Origin: Zhengitettix transpicula
Taxonomy: Eukaryota; Arthropoda; Insecta; Orthoptera; Tetrigidae
Direction of reading: 5' to 3'
Assembly: GCA_037074705.1 (NCBI GenBank)
Contig: CM073591.1
Coordinates: forward strand, 85,602,032-85,666,031
DNA: 64,000 nt
Position numbers and translations under genes: made by a program. Of the stretch, positions 11,401-23,515 are shown one piece after another; position 1 is the stretch's first letter, and every line of letters starts with the position of its first letter. Under the pieces are notes generated by a model. It searched no databases, had not been told where the DNA came from, and saw only the letters and a list, made by a program, of their open reading frames with translations.

Positions 11401-11799
11401 TTGCCTCGGCAGAAAAAGATTATATTAACGAATACCGATTTCACACGAGTTAATACCAAATTAATAAATTTTATAACCAAACAAAACATTCAGAATCATA
11501 AATATAAGGCGCTTAGTCAATCATTAGGTCCCCTAAAAATATTATATGAAGAAGAAAACAGTGCTCCTCCTATCCCTTTGGAACAGTTAAAGACTCTTAT
11601 ACTAAATGCTATGGACTCAAGAAACCCAAGGACCATTATTAAAAATTACCAAATATCATCTACATCATTCATAAATATATTGGAATCTTTTAACTCACAC
11701 TTAAATGATAAAACGGCAAAAAGTAGAATAAAAAGGCTCATAAATTTAGTCAAGAAACAAGAGAGTGATACATATTCAGAATCAGACGCCTCCTCCTAA
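11401..11799 (+). CDS. unrecognised 132-codon ORF, probable relic or endogenous element
   Basis: This is one of the cleanest long frames in the window, and the antisense strand is not comparably open. The product is lysine/asparagine/isoleucine-rich. A basic stretch near residues 108-118 (KSRIKRLINLVKKQ) runs into an acidic serine tail (ESDTYSESDASS), an arrangement typical of a real C-terminus. There is no ATG at the start. The same frame has an ATG at 11362 (MVRRNQKID) followed by stops at 11389, 11395 and 11398, so the N-terminal part appears broken. I recognise no domain. A decayed transposon or viral-derived structural gene and an AT-rich chance frame are both possible. Confidence 0.35.
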   Translation: MPRQKKIILTNTDFTRVNTKLINFITKQNIQNHKYKALSQSLGPLKILYEEENSAPPIPLEQLKTLILNAMDSRNPRTIIKNYQISSTSFINILESFNSHLNDKTAKSRIKRLINLVKKQESDTYSESDASS

Positions 11800-12655
11800 T
11801 AAAAACAGACTATGACTACAGTACAGTGGAATTTGCAACAGTCGCAGCTTCAAACAAGTTAATATAATTAATTATCCAATTATTATGATAAATGATTAAC
11901 AAATGCGAATTGTAAAATGTAAATGTACGAAACCCACATTTCAAATGTATAATTATTCTTTCAAACTGTTCAATAGTATGTATGTTATTGGAATCAATGT
12001 GAATCGCAGAATACTTATGTAAATAAGCACTATTTGTAATTTATTTATGGATCGCTTAAGACCAAGATGTTAACGTGACCATTATAATCCTTTAATTAAA
12101 TAATAATAATAATTTTATATACATTTTTTTGCAATAGCTCGTTATATATGACAAATCCGAATGGATACGTAATTAAATATTGACAAGGAGACTATCCGGC
12201 CAAGATTTTGGGAAACACTGATAGACTTGTCCCAGTTGTTTAGTTCCGAAATAACCTATATCAATTAGTTTTATAAATACATTTCTTCGTTCGTGATCTC
12301 AATGAACGTACCCAGGATACACATCCTGAAATCAATACCTCATTATTTCTTATTTTCGGGCTCAGAAAGTATACTCCGCTTTACCTCATTTCCATAACAA
12401 GAACCAGTCTTGTTAAATGAATGTAAATAGTAGAAACATATTCACTTGTTCGTTAGAGTGAAACTTTCATCTGCATCAAAATGCCAGTGTACTTTGTAGT
12501 TTAATTACTTCACATGCGTTTATATTATTTAGTAAATATAATACACTGACTTTTAAATTATCTTAACGTTTTCCTACAAATTAGCGCCAAGGTTTTCTGT
12601 TCATTTGTTTTGAACAGAAAATAAAGAGTTTGCTACGTGGCGTATAACATTTAGG
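11800..12655. other. AT-rich non-coding sequence
   Basis: I see no gene or repeat. The DNA is A/T-rich with scattered TAAT-type cores. Confidence 0.5.
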
Positions 12656-13090
12656 CATGAAACCGCTGTCGTTTAAGGTACAAAGTTTCGAGTCGGCCTA
12701 AAAGAAAGCCAATGTTGTCCGTGGGTTTAGAGAGCTTTAGGTCTCTTCTGCCGCTGCTAGCTTAGCGATCTGCTCACTGTATTTTATCGTTCCCGAACCC
12801 TTCGCGTAAACACTCGACCGAACCCCCCAACACACAACAAACAATTTCGCACAGCGAACTTTCGCCAAACACATGAGCGCACTCTGACAATATTTCCGCG
12901 AGCATATTTCTCAGCCTGGACGGAAAAGGGTAAACGCTGAACCGTTCTAGCGGCTTGGAGTCGGAGCTTGGTGGAAGGGTGTAAAATATGAAGCGTCCGA
13001 CAAGATATCAGCATTTAAAGTGGTTGGAAGTGTCTCTGCCCTCTGAGAAATGGCCGGGCAACCGTTGCTAGGAACGTGATCTGAGTGAGC
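12656..13090. promoter_or_regulatory. CpG-rich block with X-box-like site
   Basis: G+C and CpG rise sharply against the flanks. The block ends with GGGCAACCGTTGCTAGGAAC. Its GTTGCTAGGAAC (13064-13075) resembles the RFX X-box (GTTGCC, short spacer, GGCAAC), and an overlapping CAACCGTTG adds a second inverted pair. A minus frame at 12784-13014 is not recognisable. It may be a promoter or conserved enhancer, but no exon is visible nearby. Confidence 0.25.
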
Positions 13091-13149
13091 GATCATAGTG
13101 AGGACTTAGATTGCCCTATTTTTAGCACTTCAGGAACATAGATGAAAAT

Positions 13150-13535
13150 TAATAATAATAAAGATAGCCAAATACAGACAAAAGAAGTGATAATATAAAT
13201 ACCTCACAATGTTTCTGGGATCCGTATCACTTTCTTTAGGTGCCTAGAAGAGCCTAGAGCGACACAACCACACTAGTCATTGTTTAAGTCAAAAGCGTAA
13301 TAATAAGGGATTTTAGCAATTGTTAAGTTTCATAGTGTCTGTACATTAATTGCAGTGAATAAGAAAGATAGATAATTATTTTCAATCAGACGTAAATATT
13401 TTCATTAATTGATGTGATGATTTAATGTGAAGCTACTCCGATATAAGTCTGCAATTGTACCTTCCAGACTACGTCTACGCTGCGTGGTATTTATGTTATC
13501 ACTTGTTTTGTATGTATTTCGCTATCTTTCTTATT
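13150..13535. mobile_element. foldback MITE family 'FB', copy 1
   Basis: The left arm (AAGATAGCCAAATACAGACA, then GTGATAATATAAATACC) is mirrored at the right by GGTATTTATGTTATCAC...GCTATCTTTCTTATT. The same arms occur at 21328-21555, 43005-43176 and, as a half copy, about 61700-61889. The interior contains CTTTAGGTGCCTAG and GACACAACCAC, also shared. A second partial AATAAGAAAGATAG at about 13359 suggests nesting or a duplicated end. There is no coding capacity, so it is non-autonomous. The superfamily cannot be told from the ends. Confidence 0.6.
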
Positions 13536-14560
13536 TAATTTTCCAATCAGACGTAAAATATTTCAATTCAACATAAATGAGCAATACAAAAAAAATGTGA
13601 TCGCAACTATCGATGGTTTGGAGCCTCAGTATCGAGGAATTATTTATTAATTAAATTGTTTCAAATCTAGAGTTTGTAATATATCTGCTACAATTTTACG
13701 TCACTTATAAATGTCGCGGAAGCATTGTTCACGCCGACTCTCAACGTGGACTCTACTTCGTTATTTGTCTGGCTACACCCAAGAACGGGCAGCGGTCATT
13801 AGAGGGAAAGGGTGACAGAAGGTAAACAACTTTGAGGAAAGTGAAAGCGATCTCCGGGGAAACCTCCAGGATTTTAAGTACGATAAGGTTCCACTGTCAA
13901 AGCGGAATTGATGTTTCCTGGACTGCATGGCAGGAAGGTACATAGCCCTGCGAATAGAGATGTAAGCCCTGGATGTGCTGTGCGAAAATAATAAATTAGG
14001 ACTTGAGAATCTAGGACAATGGTAGGGTGGAGTGAGAGATGAGATATGTGCACCGTGAGTGCATATAATATTATCATCGGGGTTGAAATGCTTTATTATT
14101 GAGTTGTTCGACTGTTCCAATTGGAGGTCTGCGGAATTAGTCACTGTCTTCGACGAGAGCCCACCGCTGTTACGGAGGCTGCAGATACATGTCGAACACC
14201 CAGCCTGTCGATGACCGCTGCCTGGACGCGATTATTGAACGCTGAGGAGAACCATCAATATAGGCGTATATACATAATATGCATTGTGGGACCAAATAAC
14301 TTGTTTATATATGCCTCTGCTAGTAGGCCCATATCGTCCGAGAGAAAAATTTTCGCCAGATTAAGATAAAGAAATTAAAATTTCTGTAATAAAAATTGGA
14401 AAAAATTAATAATAACATTGTAAATTAATTGTTTTTATTTAAGTCAATTCTTATGAATAAATGACATATATGTATGATACTCCACAAACTGATCCAAGAT
14501 TAACACTCGTAGGTGTTTAATATTAAGCTGACAAACATTAAGTCATACAATACATCAAGA
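13536..14560. other. non-coding sequence with overlapping short ORFs
   Basis: The segment 13700-14250 is somewhat richer in G+C. It carries two overlapping minus-strand frames (13773-14144 and 13874-14077) and a plus-strand one (14121-14369). None starts convincingly or shows a motif. AATCAGACGTAAA near 13549 follows the foldback element here as it does at about 43188, so that motif may belong to the mobile unit. Confidence 0.4.
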
Positions 14561-14680
14561 GAGAGCAATAAAACACCATGAAATACTAGAAACACATACG
14601 AACCCACTTTCTGGAACACAGATCCAACAGAAGACTCAAGAAATGCTGGCCAATTGACCTGAAAACATGGTAACCGGGGA
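14561..14680 (+). pseudogene. jockey-like LINE C-terminal relic
   Basis: One plus frame gives HHEILETHTNPLSGTQ. After a +1/-1 shift the adjacent frame gives RSNRRLKKCWPIDLKTW. Together they reproduce the order of the extreme C-terminus of jockey-clade reverse transcriptases (H-x-NPL, about 10-15 residues, RRLKR-x(2,4)-DL). Stops and the shift show that it is dead. A hydrophobic minus-strand frame over the same DNA (14500-14760) is then likely an antisense artefact. The assignment is by eye. Confidence 0.45.
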
Positions 14681-15580
14681 CCAATCATTGGAGAGGACCC
14701 CATCAAGACAGTAATGAATCCAATTGTGTAAATGAATTCTAAGCCAAAAAAATAGACCATAGAATGTGATTCTGATTGCTATTAAATAAAATAAACAAAA
14801 ATAAAAATCAGGGTATTTAAGAGAAATAATTAAGAAAAGATCAGATAAATTATGTCTGCACTCGAGGAATATTCCAAGGCACCAGACGCCTCATAACCAA
14901 TTTCTACAACAATGTTTATTATATTCCAACCCAACTCAATATACTAACGTTATGGTCTTTCAACATCTCCTTGTGTTTCTATTTTCAGTACGTAAAAAAA
15001 AATCTTTCAGAGATCAAAAAACAACCATGATAGTATTTCTTGCATTTGAATTAAATATTTTTCAGGGTGTGTATCCTATGCTACACACAGAATAAAAATT
15101 ATGTGAAAACGCACTAATCCACATTTATTTTAACCTGAGATGTATTTATGAAATTTAGAAATTCTAAATCTGCAAACTTTTCAACAATTCAATACCGTAA
15201 GTATTACGAAAAATTCCTCAGCAGAATAAACATGTTTATCAATCTGAGCGACTACCTATGTCCCGTTGATGTTACACTGGTTACTCATTGCTATCAAACG
15301 TAGTGACATCCTTGAAAGCATTTTCAAATCTCCTGGATCACTTTTCATTCTTCATGCAAGGTTAATTTGGATTCAGTGTACAACACGAATCGTTCGTCGA
15401 CATCTCCTTCGTAACAATCTCGTAGAGTTGGGGGTGTCCACAATAACTGCACTCACAAACATGTCGTACGGAGCTGAGCTTCGTGAACTTGGATCATCTT
15501 TTAACTTACTCAACGTACAAACGTGAGGGAGGCCTCTCTTGAAAAATTCTATACCAATTCTTTACGATTTCTTCATTTAT
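14681..15580. other. non-coding sequence
   Basis: The plus frame at 15266-15526 has no recognisable motif. I see no repeats. Confidence 0.45.
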
Positions 15581-15792
15581 AATCTACAGAGAGCAACCAT
15601 GTATGGTCGATCTTCTAGAATCATACCATTAAGTGGCGCTTTTAATTCCTGACCATTCATAAAAGAGTTGAAGAAATCGTAAACTCTAACCATGGTGCTG
15701 CCATTTACTTCCTGACCATATAGCACGAACTTCGACCAAAAATACTGCCTCCACAGATGAAGAAGAGAGAAATGGATCATCATTCCTTGCAT
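15577..15792 (-). pseudogene. doubtful mariner-like N-terminal scrap
   Basis: A 71-codon minus frame includes TMVRVYDFFNSFMNGQE and later EDRP. This weakly recalls the RVYEWxKRFxxGRExVEDDxRxGRP segment of mariner DNA-binding domains. The same DNA contains two imperfect direct repeats ending TTCCTGACCAT (15647-15657 and 15708-15718). No inverted termini or catalytic domain are visible. Chance similarity is a serious alternative. Confidence 0.2.
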
Positions 15793-18700
15793 TTATATCG
15801 GTCAACATGCTCATAAAATTTTTTCCGTCATTTTCGTGTATGCTCTTCATGTTCAGTACACCACTTTAACCTTGAAGCAACATATATTGTGCCTTTAAGG
15901 GCGCCACGTCCATCAGTATGCCGCTTCTGACACTCATCTAAGACTACCCAGAAGCGCACATGCGTGTCCATCGTCAACAGTCTCTAACTTTCATTAGCTC
16001 CGAGAATAATCCTTATATTATTAACTATGTTTTTCGCAAAAAAACGGTTATACATTAACTTAATTCAATAAACGGATAACTTACATCAATATACAATAGC
16101 ATACAAGTAACCATATGCACATAGAGTGGTACAAAACGTGGCGTCAACTTTTTAGGACATGCTTAAGCTGATTGTTTATTATATCGTTGTTAGGTGATGT
16201 GTTAAGCGTGACGGCGGCAAAATGACTAAGCCAAATTTATATTTACAAATATCTAGCATAGAATTGCTTTATTGGGAAATTGTTAAAAAAACATTTCTTG
16301 GAACTGCTTTTCTTTCTGAAAATTATTGCATTTCTTCTCAACGCGAGACGTAATTGGTACACATTTACTGAAGGTCAAATATATATTCAGCTATAAAAAA
16401 TCTATTTAAGTTCAGCAGTTACATCATATGGAAATTCCATAAATACTAATTGTTCCATTTTTCAATAAAATGTTTGTTGTTAATAATACCTGTTCTCAGA
16501 AGAATTCTTCCATTATGGTCATACATTCATTGCTTCCAAATTCAAGTATTTTATGCAACAGAGACTCATCAAATAATAAATAAAAATTAAACACATTGAT
16601 ATATTATATATATATATTAGACAAAGGCATGATCAACTTCAAAGAATGTAATCGAGATGGATAGCCTACAGTTTGCGATATGTAAATAATAAAAATATTC
16701 TCGTGCTCTAATTACCTAACGAGAAGTCTTTTCATTATAGAGTAACATAGTAAATTATTCCAAATGTATAAATAAGGACCAAAGTCTGATAATCAATTTT
16801 TGGGAACTTACTTTGTATATAATTTTAACATCACAGTTCTCCACCAAACAACACAAAACCGAAGTTATCAGTTTGATTTGATTAAAGTCCGAACTATCCG
16901 ATATTAACCTTTCACAAACTCTCTCCGTATACTCCAAGTTTTGAAGTTATTGATTAGTTTCATAATTACAAAATGTTCAAAACTCTTATATATGTTGTAG
17001 CAGCTATGAATACTTTTCAATGTATAAGGTAAAACATTTTGTGTTTCAGACGAAATCAGCGAGAAAAATGTATTCACAGCTAAGAAAGACTTTTGAGTTC
17101 ATTAACTTGGCCTGAAACACGCCACTATACGTCAACTTCCTCCATATTTAATGAAGAATCTTACACCTTAAGAACCTTCATCCAATCTACACTTAGATGA
17201 GATTTTCATTGATAATACGACACAAAACAACTTGCATAACTACATTTTGTTTGCATGAACCAGGACCATATCTTTATGGCTCTATTTTCCGCGTGTAAAA
17301 TGCTTTACACGACAAGAGATAGCGTTAAACCCTTTGAACAAGGTTACGTAAGAGGCATAAAGACGTTGATTTATATTAGTCCAAGGAAAATTAAGTAGCT
17401 TTTACGTTTAAAAAGGAGAATGTAATAATTCCGTTAAATTTTTAAAAATAATTACGGCAGTTGACGCCACAAAGAATGGTATGGCAAGATATTTTTCTAA
17501 TTAGGATTAAATTTAAAAATATTGTCTAATTGAACTGAATTTGAGGAATTTGCTTGATCTGGATACCATGCTACAGATTTAGTGTTCTCGTACATTACAA
17601 CCTCTTGCTTAGAATATGATCATTTACATAATTTTCAACGATTAGTTCAACAATTGGGTGTTCTGAACAGTCGAATCGTTACGAATTTTCTACGTGAAAT
17701 GTATGAAAATTAATTATAAAATAAGGCGTTTTGTAATGGGAATAACTTAGTTAATTTACAATTTAACCTAGTAAAGTATTATAAATTCTTTGAAAATGTA
17801 GAATTAACTCACACTAATCACCTAGCAAGTATGTTCAAAAATTGTAAAATTTTGAAATAACTCTTGTATCCAATTTATATTACTTAGGCCCTACTCATTT
17901 TATACCCTTTAAGTACGATTTGTACCATGCTGCATTAACCGTCTTAATGCACTCTCTGCAATTAAATATTGGTAAAAAATTACCACAGAATATTTACACA
18001 TATTATTCTGATTGTTTATAACATTTGTGGTAATTAAGTCACACACAATCCCACCAGGTCTGTCAAAAATATGACGTATCAGAAATTCGTTCTTCTTCCT
18101 ACCGGCAGTGATGCGAGAGTGGTCTACCTATTAGGAAATTAAATTAATATTAAAATGTTACACCGTTAATTACTGTGATTGCCCATCAAATTTCGTGTAT
18201 ATACTTGATTTTTGACGTTTCAATTGATCAAACTATCGTAAAACTATGAGACTGTACCGAACGAATGTGTCGACTCCATTAATGTCCAATTTACCCAAAT
18301 TTCCCGTGAACGTTGTCACTAATTCGTAGTCTTTTACTTATAGTAAACCTAAAATATCTGAAAGGAAGAGAAATTCTAACATTCCCAAAGATTCAAAGTA
18401 AAGCAGTTCAGATAAGCGAAAAAAAAAATTACTTAACCAATAAGATTGAGAAGTATATTGACTAATGTAAATAAAACCAGTATAAATATTTCAAAGTATT
18501 TTCAAAATTTTCTGATAAAATGATACAACTTCAGGTATCGTTTCGCTTAGTAAGGCGGTTAACAAACTGCCACAAAGAATTAAACAGCTCCCTAATAATC
18601 AAAGTCAATTTAAATCTGAGTTAACTTCACTTCATTTTTAGCCACTCCTTCTATTCAGTAAAACAATTTATAAAAGAAACTAAGATGAAACTTGATGAAC

Positions 18701-19386
18701 GATTAATCATCACCCTGTGTTGCAACAAAATATTATATGACTGTAACTAGCAAAGCCTGAGCTGTTCGACTAAGTTTATGTTCTGACATATTATTTGTTC
18801 AAAATCACATAACTGTAAAAAGTTAGAATGTATTACTATTAGAATAAATTAATTAACGTAACAAATTTATTACTTGTATGAAATTATTTACATATTAAAC
18901 TGAAATAAACCAAAAAAAAAATTACACCTTGACACATTCACATCCTCGAAGCTTCTCTTATATACAGGATCTATGGGGCATGACAATATTATTATTATGA
19001 GGTCTACAGAAAACGTATCGTGAAAAATCTCTCCTAAAGGGAATATATATTCGGACCAATAAACATGAATTTCCTTAATTTCCTACGTTTCACCGCTCGT
19101 CGTACAGGGTTTTATAAGCTTTACGATATATATAAAGGTAAACGTTTCAAGTATGTTGGCTCGATCTAATATTCCAACCAATATTTGGGAAATACATTTG
19201 ACACTGTTATAATCGAAATAAGTCAAAAACTCAAAAATTATCATTTATACTTCAGAAAATCTTTCTTTAGGTTTCTTGAGACAATTAAATAAGACAAGCG
19301 CTGATACATTAATGTCCTCAATCCGAAATTTTTATTTTAATTGTTTATAATCAGATAGTTATAATGATGTAAAAGAGAAAATTCTT
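15793..19386. other. 3.6 kb AT-rich sequence without recognised features
   Basis: I see no gene, RNA gene or terminal repeats. The only sizeable frame (16755-16937, minus) is unremarkable. A short (AT)n run occurs near 16604-16618. Confidence 0.5.
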
Positions 19387-19537
19387 CCCGGGTTCCAATC
19401 CTGGCGAAGGAATGGATGTTTGTGTGCGTGAGAGAAACTCGTCAAATCAGGTCCCCGACAAAGAAAAATGAGTTTCCTAAATTAGTCACTAATAACGTGG
19501 GCTGTTGATGTGACTGTCAATAAAGCAATATACAAAA
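19387..19537 (+). mobile_element. 5'-truncated tRNA-related SINE with target duplication
   Basis: The 9-bp sequence AAAATTCTT occurs at 19378-19386 and again at 19538-19546, bracketing a 151-bp unit. The unit begins CCCGGGTTCCAATCC, where GGTTCCAATCC (19391-19401) closely matches the RNA polymerase III B box (GGTTCGANTCC). It ends in an A tract after AATAAAGC. The A box that should lie upstream is missing, so the copy is 5'-truncated, as target-primed reverse transcription would produce. It could instead be the tail of a LINE that gained a B-box-like match. Confidence 0.7.
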
Positions 19538-19546
19538 AAAATTCTT

Positions 19547-21327
19547 GTCAGCATTCGTTTCAGCTGACCTAGGCCTAGTCGCAACATACGCATTACTCGT
19601 GGTGACGTTTTAGAACGTGTAATGATTGTTCCGTTTTCACGGCCACATGGCTGCTGAAACAACATTTAATCGACAAATGGACTTAAACCAAACTGTTGGA
19701 AGACGGGAACCCACACAATCACTACAATTAAAAACGCAACTCTATAAGCCGTCTGTCGAGAAAAATAAGAAATGTATTACAATACGTACATCTAAATTAT
19801 TAATGCAAGCTTCGAGCTTGTAACATAATTCAATAAATATGATTTTCAGAAAACATTCCAAATAAACCTACAGAAAATCGTCGCATGAAAATCGCAGAAC
19901 ACGTGTTTTACAACATATGCAATCTGCGGTTATAACTTTATTTTCTATCTCTTTGCTCACAGCTACCATGGAAGTGAATTAAACATTTAACAGATGCCTA
20001 CAAATTACTCGTATTTAAATTAATTATGCCGTCCTAATTGCGAGTCGGAGCAAAGGCGTCGTTTATCCTCAGGCGATCCCAATTTAATTTCGTCATCTCG
20101 ATTCAAGAACCCTTCATTTACTTGATTTTTATTTTATTTTTGCTGTTCCGTATCCGACGCCAATTTCGCTTTAGGAATAAAACTCTTAATTAAAAGTCAA
20201 GAGGCTTGTAGTTTATTATTGCTATGCGGTCGTACCGTCGCAATGTACCATCAATTATTCACTGGAATTTGAGGGATGCCTCAAGAGCTAATCGTACAAG
20301 TGCCTCATTTTAATACAAGAGACAATAATTTAAAATGTTTAATCTCATGAAATCCGCAAGATAAACAACCTTTCAGTGCATTCAATTTTAATCAACTATT
20401 TCTAAAAAAATATTGTTTTGGATATAAATTTAACCACAATAACACTTAAAACCAATAGTTAAAATTTAAAATAACTGAGCGTTTCCCTTTACTATAGACT
20501 GGAATATTGGTTTCATCTTATATATAGTTATGCTAAACGAATTTCAACTCTTACCTTTCATACGTTTTGAAAGACCAACTTTAAGCGTATCATTATATGA
20601 TCACTCTTTCGATTAATTCGCATTAGGGTAACATAATACATACTAATAAAAATAAACAAATTCACAGCCTTATTTCAAAAGATTATGTTTATTAACAAAA
20701 AATTAAAAAAAACGACGTTTCGTCCTCATTATAATATTGTGAATGTCAGATATTATCATCATAACTATAATACATAATAACAATTGTATGTATCCGTTTC
20801 ACTTCTTAGGACCAACCAATATCTATTTATAATTATTACTTACATAATAAACGTATCTATTTTCCAGTAATTGATTATTCATGAATGATTCCAGTATAAT
20901 CTATATCTATAACTCATGTGTAGAAGTAAAATCGGTAAGACTATGATAACTATGCAGCCAATTTTGGAATTGTACTTTAAGTTTTGTTAACATGTCAGCC
21001 AGAGAAAAGAGCACGTTGAATACAATAACGTTGAGAATGATATCTTGGAGATACAATTAAATTCACGTTTGGATTACAAATCAGATCATCCTGTCTGATG
21101 AGAAAAATAATATAAAATCAACTGGTGACCTCAATTCACTGAACGCAACGATTAAAGATTCCTGATTTAAATCAACTTCAACGAGCTGCTGATTTTCCTC
21201 CCGCAATTTAAAACGCATTTAAATGAATAGAAATTCTAGAAAGTAGTCAATTGTTTGGATCTTTAAATACAACATTGTAATCGAAAATGAAATATAATAC
21301 ATCTGCGGTAAAAGTATACTAGTTACG
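19547..21327. other. non-coding sequence; possible conserved block at 20040-20280
   Basis: There is no gene. The frame 19626-19823 is not supported. The part at 20040-20280 is less AT-rich and dense in homeodomain-type cores (CTAATTG, TTAATT, TTTATTATTG), with a pyrimidine tract around 20110-20160. That could mark a regulatory element. ACGACGTTTCG at about 20712 recurs at 47999. Confidence 0.3.
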
Positions 21328-21555
21328 TAAAAAATAGCCGAATAACAGAGAAAATGAAGTGATGATATAAAAACCACACAACGACTCTGCAATACTAGTT
21401 TCTTTCGTCAGGTGATTAAAAATGCAACCGTGAGAACGACACAACCGCACAAACCCGGTGACGTACTCAACTGATGAAAGCAACAAGGACTGCAGAAGCG
21501 TTGTGTGCTAATTATATTATCACTTCCTTTTTGTCGGTATCTGAACACTATAATT
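21328..21555. mobile_element. foldback MITE family 'FB', copy 2
   Basis: The left arm GAAGTGATGATATAAAAACC plus ACACAACG is answered by CGTTGTGTGCTAATTATATT and ATCACTTCC...TTGTCGGTATC at the right end. The interior shares TTTCGTCAGGTGA and GACACAACCGCACAA with the relatives at 13150 and 61700. Arms are more eroded than in the 43005 copy, which suggests an older insertion. It is non-coding. Confidence 0.55.
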
Positions 21556-23050
21556 AATATACAATGATAGTTGTCACATTTCAACAGTGACGAATAATTC
21601 TAAATATCTTAATTCTAACTGGCTGTTAAACACATTTTTATAGCCAGTAAAGAATCTTTGAAAAATTCAATAATAAATAGTTAAAAACGTATTTGTTCAA
21701 AATCACTCACTCCTACATTTAAAAACCCTTTTCGTCTTGTATACAACCGATACGGTTTCCAAATTTCAGAAATTTGCTTATGAAAGATCAGAAACACAGG
21801 TTTTGGTACGTGTTGAGTAGCAGTGAATCAGATCCTCTGATTTATAGAATTTCCCATGGGATCGAAGAAGAATTTTATAATAAGAATGAAAAATCGTATA
21901 ATACAATTTAATCTATACCTGCTTCAACTTCCGAAAATTTTAAAATTAAAGTAATTTCTGACACTTATATTAAATTCAAATTAGTAGAAAGTGGTCAACA
22001 GTCAGAATATTTATTTAGAAAGATTAAAAGTAGCAAAAGTCGTGTGGCGTGCATCGTAGAAAAAGGGAGAAGGTGTAGGGGAGCATTGTCGACAGTGGGG
22101 AACTCCCTCTCGTGGAGAAACTAGAACTAGTCTATTCTTAAAAAGACAATTAATTCTTATGAACGGAATATGCGGACAGCATCGAGGTCATTTCCATCAC
22201 ACCGTGTTAAGTAAAATCACTAAACTTGGTGCACAACATATCCTAAACTGAACACAATATATTTTCATACGTCACTGTTTTTAAAATAGTTTTTACAATA
22301 CCAAGTTGCCTTAACACAGGTTCGTGTTAAACTGAGGTCCGACCTACCCGCAATACAATTACATGGCAGTGAGTAACTGCGCATCTTATATTCGCATATA
22401 TTCCGCGTAACGATTCTTCCCTTTGTTTAAGGGAACTCTTCAGACATCGTATTATTGAAGAAATAATGTCATTTGATAGAGGAGGACTAAACTTTTTCAC
22501 TTGAACATTGTTGATTCAACTTTTAAGCTTTTGGAACACATATAAATTGTTTCTTTAATAATACAATGTCTGAAGTGGTCCTTAGACAAAGGAAATAAAT
22601 GTTACATGTAATTTTAACTTAATATGTAACTTTCACTATGACTAAATAAATATTCTTACTGTTGGCAATTTTCTAGTATACGCAGACCATTTTGTAAATC
22701 TCCAGAATCGCTTCGTCTATTGCGCTTTTTTATTTTGATAAAACACCTTTCATATGCTGCACAGCAATTTTACAGTACATACATAGTGATTATCCGACGT
22801 AACCTTCCTTTTTTCTGCCTAAGGTTGATTGCAACCAATCATAATGGAATTCTCCGACAACAGTACCTCAGGTGAAATAGTTACCAGGACTGAACTGCTT
22901 CATCAATACTGGGAAGAAAACATAAACGCAATATTTTGTTGATATTTTTAATACTTTTTCTCCTTTTATGGCATTGTCACAACATGCAGAGTTAACCAGT
23001 ACTACTGACTACATGCTTCTTCCTTCTCCTTCTGTGGATAAATACGTGAA
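21556..23050. other. non-coding sequence
   Basis: I recognise nothing. Composition is slightly mixed around 22030-22130 and 22800-22920, but no frame or motif is supportable. Confidence 0.45.
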
Positions 23051-23074
23051 TATATCTCTATATATATATCTCTA

Positions 23075-23165
<91 letters not shown>
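23051..23165. repeat. self-complementary (CT)n(AT)n(AG)n microsatellite
   Basis: Pure CT, AT and AG tracts follow in that order, so the whole array equals its own reverse complement and could fold into one long hairpin. It lies directly beside an R480 repeat copy, whose 3' end faces it. Confidence 0.95.
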
Positions 23166-23167
<2 letters not shown>

Positions 23168-23194
23168 ACGGTCTACGAAAGAAGAAGGTATAGA

Positions 23195-23515
23195 AAGGCT
23201 ATGTATAGGGTAATCCACATAGTGGCAACTCCCCTCTTATAGCATAGGAAAAGGAGTGAAACTGGGGATGCGGAAAGGTATAGCAAGGTACCCAAGGGTT
23301 AACTAGGGCCCCCGGGCTACGGTTTAACGATCCTACCCTGCAATTCGCCTAAAAGTGATGCAGGGAAACCCCTAGAAAAATCTACATCAGGTAGGTCGAG
23401 CATTTGGTACTTGTCCCACGACCTTCCGATGGCGGGAGAGGGGTTTGCTGTGGGGTCGCAGATTTCCCCTCGCCGTGCCTTGACCAGTTTACGAGGCAGC
23501 TGGCCGACTATATGT
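23195..23515 (-). repeat. R480 repeat, copy A (5'-truncated)
   Basis: Read on the minus strand, this holds the family's landmarks in order. They are GTCGGCCAGCTGCC, CCATCGGAAGG, the GATGTAG...CTGCATC hairpin region, GGATCGT, TTCCGCATCCCC, TATGCTATAAGAGGGG and TGGATTACCCTATACATAG. It is 5'-truncated just upstream of the GTCGGCCAGCTGCC block. R480 is my working name for a repeat of about 480 bp found in 11 pieces here. I cannot place it in a named family. The plus-strand frame 23404-23601 is within it and is not a gene. Confidence 0.8.

Noticed and set aside
14500..14760. Hydrophobic 86-codon minus frame resembling a membrane protein
   Set aside because: The plus strand of the same DNA reads as a jockey-like LINE C-terminus, so the minus frame is best explained as its antisense shadow.
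23041..23165. Microsatellite as a CRISPR or tandem gene array
   Set aside because: The repeats are dinucleotides without spacers, so this is a simple-sequence tract.
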